Shown: piece after piece, positions 1-7,848 of the stretch
Position numbering within the stretch: position 1 is the first letter of the stretch
How the letters are laid out: each line of letters begins with the position of its first letter
Source of the DNA: G020354785 sp964521285
GTDB lineage: Bacteria > Bacteroidota > Bacteroidia > Bacteroidales > UBA10428
Length of the DNA: 18,637 bases
Direction: 5' to 3'
Assembly: GCA_964521285.1 (NCBI GenBank)
Contig: CAZFQS010000040.1
Location: 1 to 18,637, forward strand
Notes under the pieces: generated by a model
The model's input: only the letters and a program-made list of their open reading frames with translations
Database searches by the model: none
Told to the model about the DNA's origin: nothing
Program-made: the position numbers and the translations under genes

Positions 1-551
1 ACGGACCTGAAGGTGCAGCATTTGTATATAGTCCTCAAAAAGGAGCAGATAAGCAAATGGTAATTAAACTTGATGAAAATCTGCGTCATTTTGCTAATGT
101 AATAAAGGAAGTTTTAAATATTAACGTCCGGAATATTAAAGGATCTGGTGCAGCAGGCGGACTGGGAGCCGGACTGATGGTTTTTCTTAAAGCAAAATTA
201 AGACCAGGATTTGAAATAATCAAAGAGATTGTAAAGCTTGAAAAGGAAATTGATAAGGCCGATATTGTTATTACAGGAGAAGGAAGAATAGACTACCAGA
301 CGCAATTTGGCAAAATGCCTTATGGAATTGCACAGCTTGCCAATAAATTTAATAAACCTTTAATAGCAATAGCCGGATCTTTAGGTGAAAGGGTCGAAGA
401 ATTATATGCCAAAGGCTTCGACTATATAATTCCGGTTATTGACAAACCTATGGATATGGAATATGCAATGAAAAATGCTGATGTTTTAATTCAAAACGCC
501 GCAGAAAGAACTTTCAGATTAATTCTGTTAACTAAAAGATTTAATATTTAA
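1..551 (+). CDS. Glycerate kinase, C-terminal part (gene starts before the window)
   Basis: Partial gene: the frame is open from base 3, upstream of the first ATG at 57, and reads GPEGAAFVYSPQKGA, which is family sequence, so the true start lies to the left. About 182 residues are visible. The glycine-rich GSGAAGGLGAGL block, followed by VITGEGRIDYQTQFGK and the PLIAIAGSLG strand, is characteristic of the glycerate kinase type-1 family (GlxK/GarK, PF02595). These cytosolic enzymes phosphorylate D-glycerate with ATP, feeding glycerate into lower glycolysis or serine synthesis. Which carbon of glycerate is phosphorylated (2- or 3-) cannot be decided from this fragment. The stop is at 549-551. 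A hairpin about 100 bases downstream could end its transcript. No neighbour in the window is obviously in its operon. Confidence 0.9.
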   Translation, partial: GPEGAAFVYSPQKGADKQMVIKLDENLRHFANVIKEVLNINVRNIKGSGAAGGLGAGLMVFLKAKLRPGFEIIKEIVKLEKEIDKADIVITGEGRIDYQTQFGKMPYGIAQLANKFNKPLIAIAGSLGERVEELYAKGFDYIIPVIDKPMDMEYAMKNADVLIQNAAERTFRLILLTKRFNI

Positions 552-871
552 CAAAAAGACCTTTTCTCTGTTTAGTAGTTGCAGTACATTATATAGTAGC
601 ATAAAAATATATTCAGCCTTTATTTAATCTGAACAGCAGAAATTAATCTGGCTGATACAATTCTGTCAGTATAAGCTGTATCGGCATAATTTTTGTAAAG
701 AATATTTAGCTGTTTACTTCTGCTAAAAGATTCACTGACTTTTTTATTAGGACTTAATAACTTTTACCGGACAATTTCACCTTACAGGTAAATTTATACT
801 ACTTAATACCTTTATTATAAAATATTTAAGGGTATAAACTTGTTTGTTTAATTTAAAATAAATGATAGATT
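552..871. other. Non-coding gap after glycerate kinase
   Basis: About 320 AT-rich bases with no convincing reading frame in either direction. The only clear structure is a hairpin at 651-685 followed by a short T-run. No tRNA-like or riboswitch-like fold was recognised. Confidence 0.6.
651..694 (+). terminator. Possible rho-independent terminator of the glycerate kinase gene
   Basis: GCTGATACA at 651-659 can pair with TGTATCGGC at 677-685: nine pairs including one G-T wobble, with a 17-base loop. It is followed by ATAA and five T residues (690-694). The loop is long and the T-run short, and it lies about 100 bases past the stop codon, so this is tentative. It could also be the end of a small RNA. 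Confidence 0.4.
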
Positions 872-1060
872 ATGAAATGCAGATGTATTAAAAATTACAA
901 CGACGGTCGTGTTAATTTTAAAATAAATGAGTTATACGAATATATGGCAATCCCCACATCATTTAAATATCCTCCTGTATACAAGATATTCAACGGTACG
1001 CATAAATATAAAAATTTTACTTATTCCGAGTTTAATGAGTACTTCAGGAGTGCCGCTTAA
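872..1060 (+). CDS. Small unknown protein, 62 aa
   Basis: I do not recognise this protein. It begins MKCRCIKNYNDGRVNF, has no signal peptide or membrane segment, and is rich in aromatic residues (YKIFNGTHKYKNFTY), suggesting a small compact beta-rich cytosolic domain. Its ending, YSEFNEYFRSAA, looks like a C-terminal helix. Codon use and AT content resemble the surrounding genes, and nothing overlaps it. There is no Shine-Dalgarno sequence, as usual in Bacteroidota. It stands alone between two AT-rich gaps, so context says nothing about its job. It could in principle be a chance frame, but residue composition favours a real gene. Confidence 0.55.
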   Translation: MKCRCIKNYNDGRVNFKINELYEYMAIPTSFKYPPVYKIFNGTHKYKNFTYSEFNEYFRSAA

Positions 1061-1222
1061 AATTTTAATATGTTTTAATTTCATTTTAATATGAAGCTAA
1101 TTTTTTCTATTAACCTTTAAAAAAATATTAAAAAACAGCGTTACATATTATGAAATTTCTGTCATAATGTAGTTGCCATTAACAATTGTAAGTATCAATA
1201 ATAAATAAAACACTTTAGCCTT

Positions 1223-1438
1223 ATGTATTTAAGAATTTTAATCATTCTTCTTATACTAAGTATTATAACTTTAATAATTATTCAGCCTTCAACCTTTAAA
1301 AGGCTCAAAAACCGGGGCAATACTGTATTCAATGATAAAAGGCTGCTTTTTCTTTTCGTTATAGTTATACTTTCTTTATTAGCTTATTTTGCACCAGGTA
1401 TAAGAAGGAATATTGAAAATATGCGAAAAAGACTTTAA
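1223..1438 (+). CDS. Small membrane protein with two transmembrane helices, 71 aa
   Basis: Unrecognised family. Residues about 3-20 (LRILIILLILSIITLIII) and about 42-58 (LLFLFVIVILSLLAYFA) are strongly hydrophobic. They are separated by a basic loop (KRLKNRGNTVFNDKR), and the tail is basic (RRNIENMRKRL). This predicts a hairpin-like inner-membrane protein with both ends outside the cytosolic loop or the reverse; the positive charges in the loop suggest it is cytosolic. The stop lies 40 bases before the ATG of the histidine kinase, so the two may be co-transcribed and the protein might act with the kinase in the membrane. That functional link is inference from position only. Confidence 0.55.
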   Translation: MYLRILIILLILSIITLIIIQPSTFKRLKNRGNTVFNDKRLLFLFVIVILSLLAYFAPGIRRNIENMRKRL

Positions 1439-1478
1439 AAATAATACATGGTTAAAATATGACTTTTTAAGTAGGGAA

Positions 1479-2831
1479 ATGAAAAAGAGGGCTTTAATAT
1501 ATTTTATAATTGCAATTCTTATTTTTATTATAACTGCTGTCGTAGTAATTGATGTCACTTCACGTTTAATTAAAGCTAACACTGAAATATCAGATGTTAC
1601 AAAACTCTATGAAACAGTAGAAGAAATAAGAATAAAGCTTAGATCTGTAAATATATCACAACGTGACTTTATTCAAACCAAGGACAGTCTGTATTATTAT
1701 CAATATGAAAGTTATAAAACATCACTTATTAAGCAACTTGAAAACCTTTACAACCTGAAATATGATAACTATATTTTAAAAAATAATATTGATTCCCTAA
1801 ATTTCTTAGTTAGAAAAGATGTAAATATACTTGATTCTACCATAAACGTATTTAATGATAATAAATCCCTGTTTCTAAAACAGAATTTATACACCCGTGC
1901 AAAATTAACCTACTTTAAAACCAAAGACATTGCATCAGGTATGGAAACAATACTTGAAGACAGACTGGAAGCATTTCGCATACAAACCAAAAAAAGGGCA
2001 AAGGAAATTACAGTCACTATGATCGTTGGCTATTCGATTGCAATAATTTTACTTTTTTTTACCCTTTGCAGTCTTATAATTCATATAAAAAAAAGAGAAA
2101 AAGTTGAGATTGAGGTCAAAAAGCAGGCACTGGTATTATCTCAGTTAAATGCTACCAAAGACAAATTTTTTTCACTTATAGCTCACGATTTACGAAATCC
2201 TTTTAATAATATACAGGGATTATCTGAGTTGATATTATCTGAGTTGCAAAATAAAAATTATGAAAACATAGCTGAATATGCTGATTATATAATGCAGTCA
2301 TCAAAAAAAACCTTTGAGCTTCTGGAAAATTTACTGGAATGGGCTAAAATACAGACTGGCAGGCTTGAAGCTAATCCGGAAAAATTCCACATTCTCAACA
2401 TTGTCAGGGATAATGTTTCATTATTAGATGAAATTGCCAGTAAAAAAGAAATAGAAATATTAATAAATGAAAAACCAAATCCTGCAGTATATGCTGATAA
2501 GAATATGATAAAAACCGTTATTCGCAACCTCATTACAAACGCTTTAAAATTCACTCCCTCAAAAGGTAAAATAAATATTAACATTAATAAGGAAAATGAA
2601 TTTGTCAGGGTAGGAATAACAGATACAGGTATTGGAATTCAGCAGGAAGATCTGACAAAACTCTTTAAAATTGATGCTAATAACACAATAAAAAACAATG
2701 AATTAAGAGGTTCGGGACTCGGACTAATCTTATGCAAAGAATTAATTGAAATTAATAAAGGTGAAATATTTGTTGAGAGTGAAGTTGGCAAAGGCAGTAC
2801 TTTCTATTTTACTATACCTGCTAAAATCTAG
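1479..2831 (+). CDS. Membrane sensor histidine kinase (orphan), 450 aa
   Basis: Autophosphorylating sensor kinase of a two-component system. I chose ATG at 1479, preceded by a purine stretch. The longer frame opens with TTG at 1413 inside the upstream small gene, and its 22 extra residues are polar and unlikely. Order: TM helix at about 4-28; periplasmic region of about 130 residues, mainly helical and coiled-coil-like, resembling CHASE3 or four-helix-bundle sensors; TM helix at about 178-200; short coiled coil; HisKA with H-box SLIAHDLRNPFNN, phospho-acceptor about H236; HATPase_c with N-box (NLITNALKFTP), G1 (DTGIGI), F-like segment (LTKLFKI) and G2 (GSGLGL). All ATP-binding motifs are intact. 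No receiver domain is fused and no response regulator is adjacent, so partner and signal are unknown. Confidence 0.9.
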   Translation: MKKRALIYFIIAILIFIITAVVVIDVTSRLIKANTEISDVTKLYETVEEIRIKLRSVNISQRDFIQTKDSLYYYQYESYKTSLIKQLENLYNLKYDNYILKNNIDSLNFLVRKDVNILDSTINVFNDNKSLFLKQNLYTRAKLTYFKTKDIASGMETILEDRLEAFRIQTKKRAKEITVTMIVGYSIAIILLFFTLCSLIIHIKKREKVEIEVKKQALVLSQLNATKDKFFSLIAHDLRNPFNNIQGLSELILSELQNKNYENIAEYADYIMQSSKKTFELLENLLEWAKIQTGRLEANPEKFHILNIVRDNVSLLDEIASKKEIEILINEKPNPAVYADKNMIKTVIRNLITNALKFTPSKGKINININKENEFVRVGITDTGIGIQQEDLTKLFKIDANNTIKNNELRGSGLGLILCKELIEINKGEIFVESEVGKGSTFYFTIPAKI

Positions 2832-2894
2832 CGCCAGGGACCAATAACAAAATTATGTCATTAAAATATTCCGGTGTCACCAATAAGTTAATTA

Positions 2895-4778
2895 TCAATC
2901 AAAAATATTAAGTATAACATTTGACGGATAATTCTTCGACCGGTAAATTCGCTGCGTGGCCTTTTGATAATCCTTTTTCTCAGCCTTATAAATATCGCAA
3001 AACTTTTGTGGATTCCTGTCAAATACAGGGAACCAGGTGCTCTGCACCTGCACCATAATTCTATGTCCCTTCTTAAATGTGTGGTTTATATCCTGCAATT
3101 CACATGTTATTCTTTCTACCTTCCCTGGTATATGCGGCTCAGGTTTTTCATAGCTGTTTCTGAACTTACCTCTTAATATTTCTCCCCGGACAAGCATCTG
3201 GAATCCGCCCATTGTTGTTTCCTCAGGCCTGGGATACTCCTGTGACGCCACCTGATCAGGAAAAACATCTATGATCTTTACAATCCAGTCTGCATCAGTA
3301 CCGGTTGTTGAAATATAAAGCTCTGCCTGTACAGGACCACAAACAGTAATATTCTCTTCCAGTATGTCAGTCTGATAGTATATTACATCAGGCCTTGAAG
3401 CTGCAAACCTTTGATCTTCAATCATAAATTCTTTATTATAAAAGACCTTTGCATTATGGTATAGAGAAGTATATGGTACCGGATTATCAGGGTCACTGGT
3501 ATATTCGTCGAATTGAAAACCTGTACTTTCAGGCATGTTAAATTTCAGTCCGTTATCCTCATGAAAGTAAAGGCTCTCATAATGGGAATTTTCCGGAGGC
3601 CATTTATCATACTTTTTCCAGATATTGGCACCGGTCTCAAAAACCAGTGCTTCAGGCAGGTTTAACTCTCCTTTATCCTTCAGAAAGTAGTTAAAAAACT
3701 TCAATTCTATTTCCTGCTGGTAATAATGTGAAGTATAAGCTCCGAAATCAATATCGCCCAGTTCATTTCCGGGGGTGCGTGCCCATCCTCCATGAATCCA
3801 TGGACCTGCGATAAATATATTGTATATCTCCGGATTAGCGGCTTCAATTGACTGGTAAGTATTTATGCTCCCGTAAAGATTTTCCGCATCAAACCAGCCG
3901 CATACAGTCATTACTGCACAATTTATATTACATAAATTTGGCAATATATTCCTTCTTCTCCAGAATTTGTCATAAGTCCCGTGTATCATTAGACTATCCC
4001 AAAACGGGACTTCAGCATTAAAATACCTTTCATCTATCTCATTTACAGGCCCGGAATTCAAAAAGAAGTTATATGCATCGTTTACAGGATATATCCTAAG
4101 CTCAGGTAATTGTTTTGACAGTCCCGATCTAACAGGTCCGAAGATTTCAAAGAAATTAAACCCTGCCAGAAGTGCAAAAGCACCTTTATGATGCATATCT
4201 TCACCGATAAACCAGTTTGCTATAGGAGCTTGGGGACTTGCACACTTTATGGCCGGATGAGTATCAATTATTCCGGATGATACGTAAAAGCCAGGATATG
4301 ATATTCCCCATAGACCAACTCTGCCATTGTGATTTCTGATATTCTTTATAAGCCATTCTACAGTATCATAAGTGTCTGTGCTATTATCAACATCTTCTAA
4401 ATTTTTCTTATTCCTGATATGCGGAGTCATATTCAAAAAAGTGCCTTCTGACATAAATCTACCCCTGACATCCTGATAAACAAATATATATTTTTCTTCA
4501 GTAAAATACTCTGAAGGTCCGAGATATTCGGGGAAACTGTCAGTACCATAAGGTATAATCCTATAAGGCGTCCTCATTAAAAGAAAAGGGTATTTTTCTG
4601 TTGTGTCTTTTGGTATATAGATTGCTGTAAATAGAGTAACTCCATCCCGCATTGGGATTCTGTATTCATACTTGTTATAATTATCTTTTATATTATTGCT
4701 TTTTGTGCTAAAGTTCCCGGTACTGCTAACATTTGTTATCAAACAGACAGCCAGAAGAATGTTAAGTGCTAATTTCAT
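2895..4778 (-). CDS. Secreted CocE/NonD-family alpha/beta hydrolase (X-Pro dipeptidyl-peptidase S15 type), 627 aa
   Basis: Exported serine hydrolase. Residues 1 to about 19 form a signal peptide (MKLALNILLAVCLITNVSS) with a signal-peptidase-I-like end, so it probably works in the periplasm. The N-terminal alpha/beta-hydrolase domain starts at YEYRIPMRDGVTLFTAIY. The nucleophile is S160 in GLWGISYPG, the likely acid is D297 in CGWFDAEN, and the likely base is H329 in AGPWIHGGW, matching the spacing in cocaine esterase and glutaryl-7-ACA acylase. The C-terminal part (from about 470, with CGPVQAELYISTTG and DADWIVKIIDVFPD) fits the jelly-roll X-Pro dipeptidyl-peptidase C-terminal domain. Family members cleave esters, acyl-amides or X-Pro dipeptides; the substrate cannot be told here. 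It begins 19 bases after the yugP-like gene and is probably co-transcribed with it. Confidence 0.9.
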   Translation of the reverse strand: MKLALNILLAVCLITNVSSTGNFSTKSNNIKDNYNKYEYRIPMRDGVTLFTAIYIPKDTTEKYPFLLMRTPYRIIPYGTDSFPEYLGPSEYFTEEKYIFVYQDVRGRFMSEGTFLNMTPHIRNKKNLEDVDNSTDTYDTVEWLIKNIRNHNGRVGLWGISYPGFYVSSGIIDTHPAIKCASPQAPIANWFIGEDMHHKGAFALLAGFNFFEIFGPVRSGLSKQLPELRIYPVNDAYNFFLNSGPVNEIDERYFNAEVPFWDSLMIHGTYDKFWRRRNILPNLCNINCAVMTVCGWFDAENLYGSINTYQSIEAANPEIYNIFIAGPWIHGGWARTPGNELGDIDFGAYTSHYYQQEIELKFFNYFLKDKGELNLPEALVFETGANIWKKYDKWPPENSHYESLYFHEDNGLKFNMPESTGFQFDEYTSDPDNPVPYTSLYHNAKVFYNKEFMIEDQRFAASRPDVIYYQTDILEENITVCGPVQAELYISTTGTDADWIVKIIDVFPDQVASQEYPRPEETTMGGFQMLVRGEILRGKFRNSYEKPEPHIPGKVERITCELQDINHTFKKGHRIMVQVQSTWFPVFDRNPQKFCDIYKAEKKDYQKATQRIYRSKNYPSNVILNIFD

Positions 4779-4797
4779 TTTTAATATTATGGCGATA

Positions 4798-5520
4798 TCA
4801 ATTTCTTCTTCCCCCTAGCAGCATAATGAAATAAAACAGCATGGCCAGTGAGGATATTGCAGCGACAAGGTAAGTATAGCTGGCCCATTTTAAAGCATCC
4901 TTTGCTTTATCATGTGTTTCATAACTTGTAATTCTGCTGCGGTTTAACCAGGCAAGCGCCCGTCTGCTGGCATCAATTTCAACAGGTAAAGTAACTAATG
5001 CAAATAATGAAAATATTGCATAACAGGCAATTATTATATAAAGTGCAGATTCGAAAGATATTACTCCCGGCAGAAATAAAAATCCAAAAAACATAATTGC
5101 AAAAATAATGTTCATGATTTTTGCGCTAATATTTTGTAAAGGGACCAATGCGGTCCTGAACTGTAAGAAGGCATAAGCTCTGGCATGCTGCACTGCATGT
5201 CCACACTCATGTGCTGCTATTGCGGCTGATGCAACGCTGCTGCCATGATAAACATCAGGGCTGAGATTTACCGTCTTTGCTGCCGGATTGTAATGATCGG
5301 TCAGTTGACCCTGCACAGAAGTCACCTTTACATCATGTATGCCGTTTTCGTGAAGCATTTTTTCCGCAACCTCCTTTCCGGTCATTCCATAATTAACCGG
5401 AATTTTTGAGTATCTTCTGAATTTTGATTTTAACTGGTTCCCTATTAAGGAACTTATAATCAGAAATACTATAAATATCATCAAATAACCCGGATCTATC
5501 ATATAGGCATAACCAAACAT
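4798..5520 (-). CDS. Membrane zinc metallopeptidase, YugP type, 240 aa
   Basis: Predicted inner-membrane Zn-dependent protease of the YugP/neutral zinc metallopeptidase family (Zn_peptidase_2), of unknown substrate. The zinc motif HECGH is at residues 104-108, in IAAHECGHAVQH. A likely third ligand is E182 in LPVEIDASRRA, a conserved block in this family. Membrane helices lie at about 10-27, 135-155, 158-180 and 217-236. The segment VTSVQGQLTDHYNP and the start of the following strand are also typical. Length is normal and the active site is intact. It is first in a two-gene minus-strand unit with the CocE-like hydrolase. An exact Bacteroidota -7 box lies about 25 bases upstream. Confidence 0.9.
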   Translation of the reverse strand: MFGYAYMIDPGYLMIFIVFLIISSLIGNQLKSKFRRYSKIPVNYGMTGKEVAEKMLHENGIHDVKVTSVQGQLTDHYNPAAKTVNLSPDVYHGSSVASAAIAAHECGHAVQHARAYAFLQFRTALVPLQNISAKIMNIIFAIMFFGFLFLPGVISFESALYIIIACYAIFSLFALVTLPVEIDASRRALAWLNRSRITSYETHDKAKDALKWASYTYLVAAISSLAMLFYFIMLLGGRRN

Positions 5521-5544
5521 ATCTTATGATTTATAGTTCAAAAA

Positions 5545-5552
5545 CAAAATTA
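5545..5552 (-). promoter_or_regulatory. Promoter -7 box for the yugP-like gene
   Basis: On the minus strand the bases read TAATTTTG, an exact match to the Bacteroidota consensus TAnnTTTG, 24 bases before the start codon at 5520. The best TTTG upstream (5571-5568) is only 15 bases away, shorter than the usual 19 to 21, so the -33 element is uncertain. Confidence 0.4.
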
Positions 5553-5565
5553 CTGATTTCCTGGC

Positions 5566-5588
5566 AACAAATTTCTTACCAATTTGTT
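5566..5588. repeat. Perfect inverted repeat between divergent yugP-like and pgk genes
   Basis: AACAAATT (5566-5573) and AATTTGTT (5581-5588) are perfect 8-base arms around a 7-base spacer, followed on the plus strand by six more T residues. It looks like a terminator, but no plus-strand gene ends here. It overlaps the presumed -33 region of the minus-strand promoter, so an operator is the likelier role. A second, smaller palindrome, ATAATG-A-CATTAT, follows at 5607-5619. Confidence 0.45.
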
Positions 5589-5693
5589 TTTTTTATAACA
5601 TATGACATAATGACATTATACAGTCAGTTTTCATATACTCTCAATTCTTCCTCAACATTCAGGACATTTTTATGTGAGATAAAAATAGTTTCT

Positions 5694-5701
5694 TAAATTT
5701 G
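5694..5701 (+). promoter_or_regulatory. Promoter -7 box for pgk
   Basis: TAAATTTG matches the Bacteroidota -7 consensus TAnnTTTG exactly and lies 30 bases before the pgk start at 5732, giving a short leader. The -33 region (around 5668-5675) is T-rich but lacks a clear TTG. Confidence 0.45.
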
Positions 5702-5731
5702 CCGAATTATTAATCTACAAACTAATCCGAT

Positions 5732-6931
5732 ATGCAGACAATTGATAATTATAACTTTTCGGGTAAAAAAGCAATAGTAAGAGTTGATTTTAATGTCCCT
5801 TTGGATAAAACGACTTTTGAAGTAACAGATGATACCCGAATCAGGGGAGCATTACCCACAATAAAAAAAATCCTTGGTGATGGAGGGTCGGCTGTTTTAA
5901 TGTCACATCTGGGAAGGCCAAAGGAAGGACCGGAAGAAAAATTTTCTTTAAAACATGTTATCCCAAAACTAAAGGAACATCTGCCGGGAACAGTAGTTAA
6001 ATTTGCAGAGCAGTGTATAGGTGACAAAACACTTGAATTAAAAAGGGACCTGAAACCCGGAGAAATTCTTTTACTTGAAAATCTCCGTTTTTATGCAGGT
6101 GAAACAAAAGGTGATGAAGAATTTTCAAAACAACTTGCAGAAGATATGGATGTATATGTAAATGATGCATTTGGGACCGCCCACAGGGCGCATGCCTCAA
6201 CAACCATTATTGCAAACTTCTTCCCTGATGAGCATAAAATGTTTGGTTATCTTATCAATAGTGAACTGGAAAGCATGGATAAAATCATTAATGAAGCTGA
6301 AAAACCGTTTACGGCAATAATGGGGGGAGCAAAGGTATCGGACAAAATTCTTGTTATGGAAAGACTATTGCCAAAAATTGATATACTTCTTATTGGCGGA
6401 GGAATGACCTATACTTTTATTAAAGCACAGGGAGGAAAAATAGGAAATTCCCTTTGCGAAGAAGATAAGCTCGATTTAGCTTTAACTGTACTTGAAAAAG
6501 CAAAAACTAATAATGTTAAAGTCTATTTACCCATAGATGCTGTTAATGCTGATAAGTTTGAAGCTGATGCAAATACTTCCCTGTCGAAAATTGATGAGAC
6601 TCCCGAAGGCTGGATGGGACTTGATATCGGACCGGAAACAATTAAAGGTTATACTGAGCTGATTCATAGCTCCAGTACTATTCTGTGGAATGGTCCAATG
6701 GGAGTGTTTGAAATGGATAAGTTCGCAAAAGGTACTTCTGCCATAGCAAAAGCAATAGCAGAAGCTACTGCTAAAGGAGCTTATAGCTTAATTGGCGGAG
6801 GAGATTCAGTAGCTGCTATTAATAAAAATAAACTTGGTGATAAGGTAAGCTATGTATCTACTGGTGGAGGGGCAATGCTTGAATATATGGAAGGAAAAGA
6901 ACTGCCGGGAATAAAAGCTATAAGAGGATAA
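5732..6931 (+). CDS. pgk: Phosphoglycerate kinase, 399 aa
   Basis: Cytosolic glycolytic and gluconeogenic enzyme that transfers the acyl phosphate of 1,3-bisphosphoglycerate to ADP. It is full length and all hallmark blocks are present in order: RVDFNVPL (about 17-24) and SHLGRPK (about 59-65) for substrate binding; LLLENLRFY; NDAFGTAHRAHAST; PFTAIMGGAKVSDK at the start of the C-terminal lobe; LLIGGGMTYTF; LWNGPMGVFEMDKFAKGT; and the nucleotide-binding GGGDSVAAINK with STGGGA near the end. No frameshift or missing residue was seen. It heads a plus-strand run with proC (32-base gap), cysE and cysK. Its product 3-phosphoglycerate is the carbon source for serine and so for the downstream cysteine genes, though that may be coincidence. 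Confidence 0.98.
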   Translation: MQTIDNYNFSGKKAIVRVDFNVPLDKTTFEVTDDTRIRGALPTIKKILGDGGSAVLMSHLGRPKEGPEEKFSLKHVIPKLKEHLPGTVVKFAEQCIGDKTLELKRDLKPGEILLLENLRFYAGETKGDEEFSKQLAEDMDVYVNDAFGTAHRAHASTTIIANFFPDEHKMFGYLINSELESMDKIINEAEKPFTAIMGGAKVSDKILVMERLLPKIDILLIGGGMTYTFIKAQGGKIGNSLCEEDKLDLALTVLEKAKTNNVKVYLPIDAVNADKFEADANTSLSKIDETPEGWMGLDIGPETIKGYTELIHSSSTILWNGPMGVFEMDKFAKGTSAIAKAIAEATAKGAYSLIGGGDSVAAINKNKLGDKVSYVSTGGGAMLEYMEGKELPGIKAIRG

Positions 6932-6963
6932 TAAATTCTAAATTTTATATAAAATATCTAAAC

Positions 6964-7776
6964 ATGAAATTCAACAGAATAGCCATTATTGGCGGAGGAA
7001 ACCTGGGGGCTTCATTAACTAAAGGTTTACTAAATACCGGAGACTATAAAAATGAAAATATTATTATTTCAGAAATCAGGGAGAGAAGAAGACAATATTT
7101 GAATGAATTGGGTTTCCGGGTTACCGATAATAACAAAACGGCAGTATCTGAAGCTGAACTCATAATCATTGCTGTTAAACCTCAGCAGGTAAATACTCTG
7201 TTGGATGAAATCAGCGGTTTAATTAATAAGGATAAACATATAATAGCTTATACTGTATCAGGATTGGCTATAAGTGATGTTGAAAAAAAACTGGGAGTTT
7301 TACCAATATTCCGGTTAATGCCAAATACTGCAATTGAGATCAGAGAATCGATGACCTGTATATCATATAAAAATGCTGATAAAAAAGTAGTTAAATCAAT
7401 TATATCTTTGTTTGAAAAACTTGGTAAGACTATTGTTATACTTGAAGAATTAATGGGTGCGGCTACTGTCCTGGGAGCATGCGGAATTGCATTTGCCTTG
7501 AGATATATGAGAGCTGCAAGTCAGGGCGGCATAGAAATAGGTTTTAGTGCTGAAGTTTCTCAATTAATAACTGCCCAGACATTAAAAGGAGCTGCCAGGC
7601 TTATAATTGATAGCGGGAATCATCCCGAAAGAGAGATTGATAAAGTAACAACTCCTCAGGGTATTACTATCTCAGGCTTAAATGAAATGGAACATCAGGG
7701 ATTTAGCTCTGCATTAATAAAAGGATTAATAACATCCTATAATAAACTTGAAAAACTTCAGACTAATAATACTTAG
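6964..7776 (+). CDS. proC: Pyrroline-5-carboxylate reductase, 270 aa
   Basis: Last enzyme of proline synthesis, reducing 1-pyrroline-5-carboxylate with NAD(P)H. The N-terminal Rossmann fold shows IAIIGGGNLGASL at about 6-18 as the dinucleotide-binding turn, then ELIIIAVKPQQV at about 61-72. The C-terminal dimerisation domain contains the family signature region AARLIIDSGNHPEREIDKVT followed by TPQGITISGLNEME, which includes the conserved TPGG-like turn (here TPQG). Length is normal. It sits 32 bases after pgk with no terminator between, so it is probably transcribed with it. A weak hairpin just after the stop lacks a T-run. Confidence 0.96.
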   Translation: MKFNRIAIIGGGNLGASLTKGLLNTGDYKNENIIISEIRERRRQYLNELGFRVTDNNKTAVSEAELIIIAVKPQQVNTLLDEISGLINKDKHIIAYTVSGLAISDVEKKLGVLPIFRLMPNTAIEIRESMTCISYKNADKKVVKSIISLFEKLGKTIVILEELMGAATVLGACGIAFALRYMRAASQGGIEIGFSAEVSQLITAQTLKGAARLIIDSGNHPEREIDKVTTPQGITISGLNEMEHQGFSSALIKGLITSYNKLEKLQTNNT

Positions 7777-7848
7777 GGACTACCGACCTGTTGGTTGTAT
7801 CCTTATCCTTGATTTTATAATAGCTTTAATAAATAAAATTAACTAGCC

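Noticed and set aside
1061..1222. Repeated TTTTAATATG and an imperfect hairpin near 1142-1172
   Set aside because: Very AT-rich sequence where such repeats arise easily; the hairpin needs a bulge and has no clear role.
1413..1478. Upstream extension of the histidine kinase
   Set aside because: It begins with TTG within the previous gene and adds 22 polar residues before the natural TM start; ATG at 1479 is better.
7777..7800. Hairpin after proC as a terminator
   Set aside because: Stem is only about five pairs with a wobble and no T-run follows, so read-through to cysE is more likely.
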